Assembly (NCBI GenBank): GCA_038229415.1
Contig: JBBROM010000006.1
Coordinates: forward strand, 186,001-250,000
DNA from: JANXUR01 sp038229415
Lineage (GTDB): Bacteria; Acidobacteriota; Terriglobia; Terriglobales; Acidobacteriaceae
Length of the DNA stretch: 64,000 bases
Direction: 5' to 3'
Positions within the stretch are counted from its first letter, which is position 1, and every line of letters begins with the position of its first letter. Positions 42,930 to 52,060 of the stretch are shown here, piece by piece. A program made the position numbers and the translations under genes. The notes below the pieces were generated by a model. The model was not told the origin of the DNA. It did no database searches and worked only from the letters and a program-made list of their open reading frames with translations.

Positions 42930-43524
42930 TGAAGTTTGCACAGCCCTCGCCGCCTTCACCCGCAACGCAGTTTTCGATCCACTTGTCTAACAATTTCCTA
43001 TACGGAGCCAGCTTGGGCGAAGAAGCCTGCTGCGAATAAGCTCTCGATTTAACGACAGTCTGGCCATGTTCATAGCCTCCTCGGGTCTCCACTTGCACTG
43101 CGATATGGTTGACAGAGGAATACAGCAGCCATCCCCAAACGCCTCCCGGGTCGCACTCATGGCTCGCGCAGGCGCGGAACACCACCATTGGCTCATCCCG
43201 TGGCTGCACTATATCGAGATTGTCGGGACTGTGCACAGCAAAAGCACGCGAAAGGTTACCCGAACTCCACTCCAGTTTGAGATGGTCGCCAGCGTTGCGG
43301 AAAACGAGCACACGCAAGTGATGATGGGCTGCTCCCAGGACAGCAACGTGCTGAATTTGCTGATCATCGTCGAACCTAAGCACCTTTTCCACCATACCCG
43401 TATCGCCCGCACGCGCAGCAAGCGCACGGGATAATGCGGCGTCCGGCGACGGCACCTGTGAAAAGGCGGCACTGGACAGCAAGAACATGGTCGCCAATAG
43501 CTTCTGCATCGCGTCTACTGTCAC
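42919..43524 (-). CDS. Small secreted protein within efflux operon, unknown function
   Basis: 201 residues with an N-terminal signal (MQKLLATMFLLSSAAFSQ). The GTG at 43524 overlaps the hlyD-like stop codon (GTGA) and GGAG lies 8 nt upstream, so it is favoured over ATG 43509. Mature part contains VLRFDDDQQIQHVAVLGAAHHHLRV, VVFRACASHECDPGGVWGW and a Cys near the C-terminus. No family recognised. Its placement between the HlyD and ATPase genes, overlapping both, suggests a role in the export system. Confidence 0.65.
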   Translation of the reverse strand: MTVDAMQKLLATMFLLSSAAFSQVPSPDAALSRALAARAGDTGMVEKVLRFDDDQQIQHVAVLGAAHHHLRVLVFRNAGDHLKLEWSSGNLSRAFAVHSPDNLDIVQPRDEPMVVFRACASHECDPGGVWGWLLYSSVNHIAVQVETRGGYEHGQTVVKSRAYSQQASSPKLAPYRKLLDKWIENCVAGEGGEGCANFNGN

Positions 43525-44579
43525 TTCAGTTTCTCCGGCCCCACAAGCACTTCTGCCGTCATGCCCGGAACGAATACTCGCTTGCTATTGTCCAGCCGAA
43601 CCTTCAGCGCGATGGTCTTGATGTCGCGCTTGGTGCGGCCCACGTCGCGCTGGGTAGCGAAGTCGCCTTCGGCGGCTTTGAAGAACACCTTACCTTCGAC
43701 TACATCGCCGCCAGGGGTGCGAATGCGCAAGGTGTCGCCGAGCGCGATGTGATCGGCATCAGTTTCTGGAATGCCCACGCGAACCCACGTGTCGTTGAGA
43801 TCCACCACGGTGACGATGGCCTGCCCCGGCTGCACCACTTCGCCCTCGCGCGCGGCACGCACCGAGACGATGCCATTCACTGGCGCGATCACCTTGGTGT
43901 AGCCCAGTCGAATTTCCGCTTCGTTACGCATGGCCTGTGCGTTCAGCATTTCAGCGCGCGTGGCTGCGACAGTACTTTGGGCGGCGTGGGCTTGATGTGT
44001 CCGCGCCACTGCCACGCGCACGTCTGATTCCGCCGAGTTGACCTGATCCCGCAGCGAGCCCACCCGCGCCTGTTGTGCACGCAGAGTCGCCTCGGAGCGA
44101 TCCTTATCCTGTTGCGACGCCACGCCTTGTGCGGCCAGCGAAACTGTGCGGTCGTTATCCTGCTTCAGACGGTCGAGGTCAGCCTGGGCTTCGGCCAGTT
44201 GTGCTCGTGCCGATTGCAATCGCGCTTGTGCGCCGGTCACCGAACTTGACGTCTCGCCCTTGGCCTGCTCTTCTTCGGCGAGCGTTTGTTGCACCTTGGA
44301 GCCGAGGCTAGAAATCGTCGCAGCAGCAGCGCGCTCCTGCGCTGCGAGTTCGGCGGTGTCGAGTTCGGCGATTACGTCGCCCGCCTTCACCTCGGTGCCT
44401 TCTTCCACGGCCAGCTTCTGGATGCGGCCAGAAACCCGGGCGCTCACCACCACCTGATTGGCGTCCACAGTGCCGATCAGCACCAAGTCCTGCGAGCGGT
44501 CGGTGGAGAACCAGTAGTAGCCGAACGAGATCAGCAGCAAAATCAGCAGAATGACGGCAAAGCGGTTGCGCGGACTCAT
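43521..44579 (-). CDS. HlyD-family membrane fusion protein (EmrA/YbhG-like)
   Basis: 352 residues: one N-terminal membrane segment (FAVILLILLLISFGYYWF), a biotinyl-lipoyl domain split by a long coiled coil (VVVSARVSGRIQKLAVEEGTEVKAGDVIAELD ... VIAPVNGIVSVRAAREGEVVQPGQ) and a beta-barrel domain (VRVGIPETDADHIALGD). AAGGAG precedes the ATG. First gene of the operon HlyD - secreted protein - ATPase - ABC-2 permease; no outer-membrane TolC is present nearby. Confidence 0.92.
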   Translation of the reverse strand: MSPRNRFAVILLILLLISFGYYWFSTDRSQDLVLIGTVDANQVVVSARVSGRIQKLAVEEGTEVKAGDVIAELDTAELAAQERAAAATISSLGSKVQQTLAEEEQAKGETSSSVTGAQARLQSARAQLAEAQADLDRLKQDNDRTVSLAAQGVASQQDKDRSEATLRAQQARVGSLRDQVNSAESDVRVAVARTHQAHAAQSTVAATRAEMLNAQAMRNEAEIRLGYTKVIAPVNGIVSVRAAREGEVVQPGQAIVTVVDLNDTWVRVGIPETDADHIALGDTLRIRTPGGDVVEGKVFFKAAEGDFATQRDVGRTKRDIKTIALKVRLDNSKRVFVPGMTAEVLVGPEKLK

Positions 44580-44649
44580 GCAGACTCCTTCCCACTAGAA
44601 TACCTTGAGTCCGGGTCGGCTTTCGATTGCGGCCAGCCCCCGGCTGCGC

Positions 44650-44655
44650 TACACT
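44650..44655 (+). promoter_or_regulatory. -10 candidate TACACT for the kinase gene
   Basis: In the 111 bp between the divergent hlyD and kinase genes; transcription from it would begin near 44662, leaving room for GGAGA at 44677 as ribosome site of the TTG start at 44691. Confidence 0.35.
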
Positions 44656-44690
44656 CAGGCTTCCCTTTACCCGTGCGGAGAAAGTCCATT

Positions 44691-47600
44691 TTGCCAGCGA
44701 AGGTCCGGATCTTCGAGGGAACTTCCCGTTTTGCAGTGAGCCGCAAGCTTGGCGAAGGCGGCATGGGAGTGGTGTATGAGGCCCACGACCGCGACCGCGA
44801 CATCCCCGTCGCGCTCAAAACCCTGCTCAATCTGAGCCCCAATGGACTGTTGCTGTTTAAGCAGGAGTTCCGCAGCGTGGCGGGTATTGCACATCCCAAC
44901 CTGATCTCTCTCTACGAGTTGTTTGCCGAAGGCGAGGTGTGGTTCTTCACCATGGAGCTGCTCAAGGGGAGGAACTTGATCGAGACTCTGCGCTCGGGTT
45001 GCAGCAACTGCGAATTCTCCACGCCAAAAGAGCCTGCGATTAATGCCACGAGCGACCACACCAGTGACCAGACAGAGAACCCGATGAGTAAGACTTTGAG
45101 CGTGACTCATGCATCGGTGTCATCGTACAGTGCTGAAAACCGAACTCTGGACGGGCTGGTCGTGCGGGAGCCCATGTTGCGGGGCACCGCGCCTGACGCC
45201 GCAGCCCTCCGCGAGGCTATGTTACAAGTAGCGCAAGGTCTGGTGGCCGTGCATAGCGCGGGCAAGCTGCATCGCGATATCAAGCCTTCCAATATTTTGC
45301 TCACGCCGGAAAAGCGCGCCGTGGTGCTGGATTTTGGCCTCGCTCAGGAACTCGGAACTACGGAAGGAGTAGGCCGCGGCATCGCTGGAACCATCGCTTA
45401 CATGTCGCCGGAACAGGCGGTCAACCGCACACTCACGCCAGCCACAGACTGGTATGCGCTTGGCGTCACAATGTATCAGTCATTGACGGGCGCGCTGCCG
45501 TTTGTGGGCCGCGCCCCCGCCGTGCTCGAGGCCAAACGCCGCCGCGCCGTCATCCCGCCCAGCGAACTTGCGATTGGCGTGGACCCCGAGCTGGAGTCGT
45601 TGGCGATGGACCTGCTGCATCCCGACCCGTGGCGCAGGCCCGACGGCGACGACGTGGTGGCACGGCTTGTGGGAACCAGCGCTGCCCCAGAGCGGCGGTC
45701 GAAGTCTGCTGGGGTTCAGACATATTCTTCGTCGTCACGTGAATCACGACCCCTGTTCGTAGGCCGTGCAGCGGAGGCTGAGAAGCTTCAGGCAGCCCTG
45801 GAGAGAGCTGGCACGGGAGAAACTACCTTTGTGACTGTCCACGGAGCTTCCGGTGTGGGCAAAACCACACTGGTGGATCACTTTCTGGAGTCAGCTCCCG
45901 ACAAGACCGTAATTTTGCGAGGCCGCTGTTACGAACAGGAGTCGGTACCTTACAAAGCCGTGGATAGTGCGATTGACGCGCTATGCCAGCAATTGCTGCG
46001 CTTTTCACGGAGCCGCCTCGCTTCGCTCATTCCAGACAACATGGCGATGCTCACGCGGCTGTTCCCGGTGCTGCGCCGTTTGGAAGAGGATGCCTCGTGG
46101 CCCGAACCTGCCGCAGCAGGCAGCGACCCTCGCCAAGCCCGGCGGCTCGCCATCGCCACCCTGCGCGACTTGCTGCGCCGTCTGGCACAACGCCGCCGCA
46201 TCATCCTGGTGATTGACGACCTGCAGTGGGGCGATGCCGATAGCGCGACTCTGCTGGCCGATATGCTGGCCGCACCCGATCCGCCCCCCATGCTGGTGCT
46301 GTGTACTTATCGCCGCGAATATGCCAACCGCAGTACGTGCCTCCAAACCTTGTTGCCTGCGCTCGCGGAGAACCCAGCCCTGAGCCTGCAAGACCTTCCG
46401 GTTGAGCCGTTTAGTGCAAGCGAAGCGCAGATGTTCGCCACGCAGTTGATGGGCGATGCGCAAGGCGCAGCAATTGCACAAGTGGTCGCGGATTCCGGTG
46501 GTAGCCCATACCTGGTAAAGGAACTTGCTGACTACCTGGCCACAAGGCCCGCCGAGTCGGCAGCGGGAGTCAGCCTGGAACGGGCGTTGTCGCAGCGCTT
46601 TAGCAATCTGACGCCTGACGCCCAGCGGCTCATGGAAGTGATCGCAGTGCATGGCCTGCCACTGGCGCAGATTGACGCCTATCGCGCGGCGCATTTTGCC
46701 GGACGTGATCCCGCTCCGCTCGCCGCGTTGCGCTTCGCCAACCTCATCCGCAGCGCCGGGACCGCGGAAACCGACGAGGTTGAGCCTTATCACGATCGTG
46801 TACGGGAAACGGTAGTAGCGCGTTTGGCAAAGGAAACACGCCGCGAACGTCACGGCTCACTGGCAGCGACGCTCGAACAGTCGGGCCGCGCCGATGCGGA
46901 GACGCTGGCCAGCCATTACGAGGGTGCGGGCAACGACCAGCGCGCCGGAGAGTTGTTTGAAGTCGCCGCAGACCGTGCCACCAGTACTCTCGCCTTTGAC
47001 CGTGCGGCGAGCTTCTATCAACGCTCGTTGCGGCTCCGCATGCTGGCTCCCAAAGCAGAGTTCGGACTCCGTCAGCGTCTGGCCGAAGCTCTGGCGAACG
47101 CCCGCGGTGGCATGGAAGCAGCCGAAGCGTTTGAAGATGCGGCCAAGCTCGCGGAGCCTTCTGACCAGCTCGCACTCGAGCGCCGCGCCGCATTTTATTA
47201 CCTCTCCAGCGGCCGGGTGGAACAAGGCCGGGCGGTGCTGGAGCGCGTGATGAGGCGCGCCAAACTCTCGCTACCGAAGACTCGAGGAGCCGTTCTTGCG
47301 CTGCTGGCATTTCGCAGTTTGAGGCTGGCGCTGCGCAGCACCCACTTCAACGAGCGCGCGCCTGAAAAGATTTCGACCGAGATTCGCGACCGGTTTGACG
47401 CCGCTTACGCCATGGCCGCACCCATGGGACTGATTGACGGCGCACAAGGCCTCAGCTTCGGTGCGCTGTCCCTGTTGCTCGCATTGCACTCCGGTGATGC
47501 GGGGCGGCTTGTCTACGGCCTGCAGGTAGGTGGATACGGCATGATGCTGCAAGGGCCACGTGGAAGGCACCGCGCAGCAGCCTTGCTCGATACCAGCCGG

Positions 47601-48572
47601 CGAATCTCCGCGCAGCGGAGCGACACCCGGCTCGACGCCACGGTGGCGCTTTCGGCGGGAACCCAGATGTATGTCATCGGGCAATGGCAGCGTTCCCTCG
47701 AGTGTTTTGAGGAGGCCGAGCGGTTGTACTCCAAGTGCCCGGGCACGCATTGGGAGTTGGCTAGCGTCCGCACGTTGCGGCTGTACACTCTTTTTTCTCT
47801 GGGCGAGTTCGCCGCCTTGGCGCGCGAGTATGGACCGATTCTGCAAGAAGCATTGGCGCTGGATGACCGTTACTCCTGCGCCAGCATGGAAACATTCTGT
47901 CAACCCATTGCTCTGCTGGCGGCGGATCGCGTAGAGGAGGCGAGGCAGGCCGTTGAGGCGGGGCTGGGACGCTGGCAGGTGGAGCAGCATGGCTTGCAGC
48001 AAGTCATGGCGGCGCAATCGCTGAACGCAGCCGGATTCTATGATGGCACAGTGATTGGCATGGCGGACTACATGCGCACCCAGTGGAAGTTGTTGCAATC
48101 CTCGGGAATGGGCAGCTTCGACAATCTCCGCATCTCGTGGCTGGATCGTTTGGCCCGCACCGGGCTAAGTATCGCCGGTGCGCAAGGCGTATCTGCGAGC
48201 GCGCGCGAAGCTGGGCTTAGCATGGCGCGTAATGCACACCTTCGCCTTAAGAAAGAAACTCTGCCGTGGAGCTGCGCAGTTACCAGCGCAGTGGAGGCGG
48301 GGCTGCTGGCTGCCAGGGGCGACCGCGCTGGCACCGCCGGACTCCTGCTGAAGGCAATCGGGCAGTTTTCTGGAGTGGCGATGCATGGCAACGAAGCCTC
48401 CTGCCGCCTCTATGCTGGATACTTGATTGGCGGCGAACGCGGCGCAGAGATGGAAGCCGTTGCGCGCAACTGGTTTGCCTCACAGAACGTAGTAAACGCA
48501 GATAGAATGGCAGCGGTGCATACGGGCGGCATTCTGCCCGCTGATCTTATTCCTCAAACTCTGGCGCAGTAA
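44691..48572 (+). CDS. Ser/Thr protein kinase fused to AAA ATPase and helical repeats (PknK-like)
   Basis: 1293 residues. The kinase domain opens with FAVSRKLGEGGMGVVYEA and VALKTLL (ATP Lys), has LHRDIKPSNILL (near residue 194) and DFGLAQ, and a 60-residue Ser/Thr-rich insert before the catalytic loop. A P-loop module follows: VHGASGVGKTTLVDHF (near 385) and IILVIDDLQWGD (near 504), then about 600 residues of TPR-like helical repeats. This resembles PknK and MalT/STAND regulators but no DNA-binding domain is seen at the end. TTG start is preferred because GGAGA lies 9 nt upstream; GTG 44673 is possible. The gene is divergent from the efflux operon. Confidence 0.88.
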   Translation: MPAKVRIFEGTSRFAVSRKLGEGGMGVVYEAHDRDRDIPVALKTLLNLSPNGLLLFKQEFRSVAGIAHPNLISLYELFAEGEVWFFTMELLKGRNLIETLRSGCSNCEFSTPKEPAINATSDHTSDQTENPMSKTLSVTHASVSSYSAENRTLDGLVVREPMLRGTAPDAAALREAMLQVAQGLVAVHSAGKLHRDIKPSNILLTPEKRAVVLDFGLAQELGTTEGVGRGIAGTIAYMSPEQAVNRTLTPATDWYALGVTMYQSLTGALPFVGRAPAVLEAKRRRAVIPPSELAIGVDPELESLAMDLLHPDPWRRPDGDDVVARLVGTSAAPERRSKSAGVQTYSSSSRESRPLFVGRAAEAEKLQAALERAGTGETTFVTVHGASGVGKTTLVDHFLESAPDKTVILRGRCYEQESVPYKAVDSAIDALCQQLLRFSRSRLASLIPDNMAMLTRLFPVLRRLEEDASWPEPAAAGSDPRQARRLAIATLRDLLRRLAQRRRIILVIDDLQWGDADSATLLADMLAAPDPPPMLVLCTYRREYANRSTCLQTLLPALAENPALSLQDLPVEPFSASEAQMFATQLMGDAQGAAIAQVVADSGGSPYLVKELADYLATRPAESAAGVSLERALSQRFSNLTPDAQRLMEVIAVHGLPLAQIDAYRAAHFAGRDPAPLAALRFANLIRSAGTAETDEVEPYHDRVRETVVARLAKETRRERHGSLAATLEQSGRADAETLASHYEGAGNDQRAGELFEVAADRATSTLAFDRAASFYQRSLRLRMLAPKAEFGLRQRLAEALANARGGMEAAEAFEDAAKLAEPSDQLALERRAAFYYLSSGRVEQGRAVLERVMRRAKLSLPKTRGAVLALLAFRSLRLALRSTHFNERAPEKISTEIRDRFDAAYAMAAPMGLIDGAQGLSFGALSLLLALHSGDAGRLVYGLQVGGYGMMLQGPRGRHRAAALLDTSRRISAQRSDTRLDATVALSAGTQMYVIGQWQRSLECFEEAERLYSKCPGTHWELASVRTLRLYTLFSLGEFAALAREYGPILQEALALDDRYSCASMETFCQPIALLAADRVEEARQAVEAGLGRWQVEQHGLQQVMAAQSLNAAGFYDGTVIGMADYMRTQWKLLQSSGMGSFDNLRISWLDRLARTGLSIAGAQGVSASAREAGLSMARNAHLRLKKETLPWSCAVTSAVEAGLLAARGDRAGTAGLLLKAIGQFSGVAMHGNEASCRLYAGYLIGGERGAEMEAVARNWFASQNVVNADRMAAVHTGGILPADLIPQTLAQ

Positions 48573-48587
48573 ATAAGCGAGGCCCTG

Positions 48588-49649
48588 ATGTTCATTGACT
48601 GGATACCCAGAGGTGTACTCAAGTTCATCGTATGGCTCTATAAGCAGACCTGGTACCACTGGATTGCCTCCATCCTGCTCGGTTTTTGGGACACGTTCTT
48701 CGGCGTCATCTATCGCGTGCAAGCGATCTTCTTCCCGGTGGGCTTATGGAAGGACTGGCAGCATCGTCCCAGCCCTTCTTATCCCATTCCGATGACAGAC
48801 AACGACGTGCCGGTAAAGCCTGAGCGGTGCGACGCTGCGGGGCAATATATTGCAACGATGATTGTGAGCTATGTGGATGCGGACGAGCTAAAGGCGATGA
48901 TGCCCCCGGACGCACAGTTGGATCCGGCGTATATCCATGCAGGTAACAAGCATTCCATTATTTACATGCTGGGCTATACCGAGAATCTGCGCCGGGTATG
49001 GAATCCATTTCCGGGCATTAACTACATGGAATTTGCGGTAGGGATTCCTAATGTTCGTGTTAAGCGGCCCGGGGGGTACGACTTTCCATTTTTCTATCTT
49101 CCGACTTTGTGGCTAAGCCGGTTTTACCCTGTGCTGATGGGCTGGCTGGTGGGTTACCGGAAACATTGGGGCTGGGTCTACGGAGAGGACAAGACCTATC
49201 ACATCGCCAGATTTGGCGGAAGGAAGATCTTATCGGCGAACTTTGAAGTTAGTCCATTACCTCCCCTGCTTATGGGTGGGCCGAATGCCGTCCATTGGCG
49301 GGAGTTACTGAACCAACCGCAAGCTAACCCATTTGGCCTGGGTGAATTTCTCTACCTACATTATCACTGGGATTGGAAGGATGCGCTTTTGCAACCCGTA
49401 AGTGCGGATGTCGAAGTATTTGAAAAGCTACCAGGGCTACCTCCGGGTAAATATCACTTCGACCCGCTGAACATGGGTGCATGGATTAATGGAATGGCCC
49501 CGACCGGGGCATTTCGGCTGTGCGCCCCCTTTGAGTTGCTATCACCATTTGACCGCAAGGATTTGGCGAACTGGCGCATCTTGATGGCCAGCCGAGGAGT
49601 GCAGCCAACGGCGGATGGCAGTAACCTGCCGAATCCGCCGCCCGTCTAG
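48588..49649 (+). CDS. Membrane-anchored protein of unknown function
   Basis: 353 residues, 15 nt after the kinase stop and with GAGG before the ATG, so probably in the same operon. Residues 1-50 contain hydrophobic segments (FIVWLYKQTWYHWIASILLGFW). The rest is soluble and Pro/Trp-rich with MIVSYVDADELKAMMP, NYMEFAVGIPNVRVK and GGRKILSANFEV. The middle part (INYMEFAVGIP) recalls acetoacetate-decarboxylase-fold proteins, but this is a weak impression. It is convergent with the large FAD enzyme, and paired conservation of the two would be informative. Confidence 0.6.
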   Translation: MFIDWIPRGVLKFIVWLYKQTWYHWIASILLGFWDTFFGVIYRVQAIFFPVGLWKDWQHRPSPSYPIPMTDNDVPVKPERCDAAGQYIATMIVSYVDADELKAMMPPDAQLDPAYIHAGNKHSIIYMLGYTENLRRVWNPFPGINYMEFAVGIPNVRVKRPGGYDFPFFYLPTLWLSRFYPVLMGWLVGYRKHWGWVYGEDKTYHIARFGGRKILSANFEVSPLPPLLMGGPNAVHWRELLNQPQANPFGLGEFLYLHYHWDWKDALLQPVSADVEVFEKLPGLPPGKYHFDPLNMGAWINGMAPTGAFRLCAPFELLSPFDRKDLANWRILMASRGVQPTADGSNLPNPPPV

Positions 49650-49668
49650 CTAGCTCCGTTGCTCAGCA

Positions 49669-51834
49669 TTAGTCAGTGATGGGATCCGCCGCTCCAAATG
49701 CTCCATAAATGTGATCCGGCTTGCCGCAGATGGCCTTGGACGCCATCATTCCAGAAATCACCGTCGCTTCAATGCACCCAAGATTCAAGTCAGTAAGCGT
49801 CCAGTCTCCCGCCAGGAACAGGTTGGGAAATCCCGACTTACCTGGCGGTAGCCGGTATTGGGTCGTCTTGGGCAGGCTCAAAACATAAAGCTCCGTCGGG
49901 TCAATGTTCACGCGAAAGAACTGCGTCTGAAAATTAGCAACCGCCGGATTCAACGCGCAGTTGACTAGCGTTGTGTCGTCGAACTTGGAGGGATCCTTGG
50001 GGTCGCGCACGTTGGGCCAGATCAACCCACAACTTTGGTCGAGAAAGCCGCGAGCATAGTCCCTGACTCGCTGTAACTCAGCCCCAGGATAACTCGGATC
50101 ATTGAATGGAGCCATCGGATCATCCGGAATGACATTGCAGAAATAAGCTATCTGCTTCACGATGAAAGATTCTGGCCAGGTCTCCCGCGGAATCAAGTGC
50201 GACATGTCTGACCAGGTATCAAACGGCTCTACCCAGCCGCAGCCAATGCCGCGAGCATTGGGCCAGCCGGAGTCCGCCAAGTTCTTGTTCATCCAAAGCT
50301 GTAAGCCCTGCGTGCGCACTGTTTCTAGATTTTTCACCATGTCACGCCAGCCATCATTAGCGGCAATCAACTCCTGGCAAAGATACTTGTGCGCGCCCAA
50401 CGAGATGCCATAAACGACTAAGTCAAAGTCCTGGCCTAGTCGCAAAGTCTTCTTGCTTACACCCTTCCAGTCCGTCCACCAGGATTCCAGGCTCGGATTC
50501 TGGCAAGCGCGAATCGCGTCGGCTTCCACTACCTGCGCCCAATCAGGCTCGGTCGGCCAGGAAGGGATGCCATCTATTCCCGTGAATAGCGGCAGATACT
50601 CGCCTCCACCTTGAATCGTGGCTTGCACGTCTATGTCAATGTGGTCAATCACCAACTTATCCGGAGACAGACCGAGGTTAGTAACTTTATGAAAGTACTC
50701 AAACTTCACGCCGCGATCTCGCAACACCAGATAAATTGGCGAAAAAACCGTTTCTCCCATCCCGGCGTTCATCCACCACATCAGCGCACCGCTGTAAGTA
50801 AATATCAGACGCAGCGCACCGTAAAGCGTAGTGCCGGCCGCCATCCGCATCTTGTCTTTTTCGCCGTACTGATAGCCAAAACAGGCATCATACATACCTA
50901 TGGTCAGTGGCGAAACCGCGTGGCGGCAGCCATGTCGGGAGAGCCAATCAATAAAGTCTTCGTCGTCAATCGCAAGAAATCCCCGGTGAATCAGATCGTC
51001 CGCAAGAATGCCGACCACCGCGCTCAGCGCGGTCTCGATGATAATGAGCAGGTGGCGCAATTCAGTATCCTGCTCCAACACACTCTCGATTAGCCCGAAC
51101 ACCTTGTCGAGAAACCAGCGAATTCTATCCAGAATGGACTTATGGTCGTCGCTATTGTGTAGCTTCACATCCACATGCATCGTGCCGGTGTAATCCAGAA
51201 CCCGGTGTAGGACGCTCTGCCCTTGCGGGCTCTGCACGTTCTCCACGTGATCCGGAATCTGGGGGGGATCGCCGATCGCGTCCGTCAGGCCCGTCATTCC
51301 GGCCTTGTACAACTCGACCAGCAGCGGATGCTTGTCGCGGTGCTTATCCATCTGCTGGGTGACGAATCCGATGATCTGCCTTACAAAGTCCCACGGCGTG
51401 GGCGGAGTTTTCTTGTCGTCGAATTTTGATGGGTCCCCTGGAAACACTCCGTCCTCACCTGGCCAGGTGATGCTCCAAACTCCCCACTTGCCGCCGTACT
51501 CTTCCATCATTGGGGTATAGCGCATCGGCGAGAATGCCTTGGTCGCATCGGTGAAGGGCGACGCTGGCATCAGCTTCTTCTGGTTGGCCTCGTCATACAC
51601 CTGTCGAATCACACGAAACGCATTCTCGTAAAAGCCCATCCACAGGTGGATGCCATGTTCCTCAATGCGATCGTTCATGCTGCGGTTGCGTCCGCTCGCG
51701 CCCTTGCCGCCGCAGCGCCAACCCATCTGATACACAGTGATGTCATAATTCAGCTTCCAGTTGGGGTCGTTGGTGATTTCCAGTACCGTGCTAAGTGACC
51801 CAATGCCACCACCCAAAACCGCTATCTTTTGCAT
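49669..51834 (-). CDS. Large FAD/NAD(P)-binding oxidoreductase, amine oxidase/desaturase-like
   Basis: 721 residues from ATG 51834, which has AAGGAG 5 nt upstream. IAVLGGGIGSLSTVLEI is the FAD-binding GxGxxG, followed by YQMGWRCGGKGASGRN and HGIHLWMGFYENAFRV; the C-terminal NLFLAGDWT(L)TDLNLGCIEAT is the second FAD motif of the amine oxidase/carotenoid desaturase superfamily. It is longer than usual because of an insertion between residues 130 and 330. The frame continues upstream with a signal-peptide-like sequence (from TTG 51936), so an exported isoform is conceivable. Substrate unknown. Confidence 0.78.
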   Translation of the reverse strand: MQKIAVLGGGIGSLSTVLEITNDPNWKLNYDITVYQMGWRCGGKGASGRNRSMNDRIEEHGIHLWMGFYENAFRVIRQVYDEANQKKLMPASPFTDATKAFSPMRYTPMMEEYGGKWGVWSITWPGEDGVFPGDPSKFDDKKTPPTPWDFVRQIIGFVTQQMDKHRDKHPLLVELYKAGMTGLTDAIGDPPQIPDHVENVQSPQGQSVLHRVLDYTGTMHVDVKLHNSDDHKSILDRIRWFLDKVFGLIESVLEQDTELRHLLIIIETALSAVVGILADDLIHRGFLAIDDEDFIDWLSRHGCRHAVSPLTIGMYDACFGYQYGEKDKMRMAAGTTLYGALRLIFTYSGALMWWMNAGMGETVFSPIYLVLRDRGVKFEYFHKVTNLGLSPDKLVIDHIDIDVQATIQGGGEYLPLFTGIDGIPSWPTEPDWAQVVEADAIRACQNPSLESWWTDWKGVSKKTLRLGQDFDLVVYGISLGAHKYLCQELIAANDGWRDMVKNLETVRTQGLQLWMNKNLADSGWPNARGIGCGWVEPFDTWSDMSHLIPRETWPESFIVKQIAYFCNVIPDDPMAPFNDPSYPGAELQRVRDYARGFLDQSCGLIWPNVRDPKDPSKFDDTTLVNCALNPAVANFQTQFFRVNIDPTELYVLSLPKTTQYRLPPGKSGFPNLFLAGDWTLTDLNLGCIEATVISGMMASKAICGKPDHIYGAFGAADPITD

Positions 51835-52060
51835 CGCCTCTCCTTGTTGCCCGCGCGCGTCTGCGCGAGCAAGTTGCAGCGAGGATAGCGCCAGCACTAT
51901 ACCTAGCGCAATGACGATCTTTGATCGTGCCAACAATTTACGTCCGCTTAGCCGTTGCAATGCGAGATAATGGCGCAATTGCTTCGCAACATCGCTTGCG
52001 CCACCAGGCCCTGCTTGCGACAGCACGAAGCCAGCACACCCGATGCTGGAGGAGATTGGA

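Noticed and set aside
44286..44690. N-terminal 135-codon extension of the kinase ORF
   Set aside because: It runs antisense through the hlyD 5' end and shows no conserved sequence; the kinase domain begins just after the TTG with a ribosome site.
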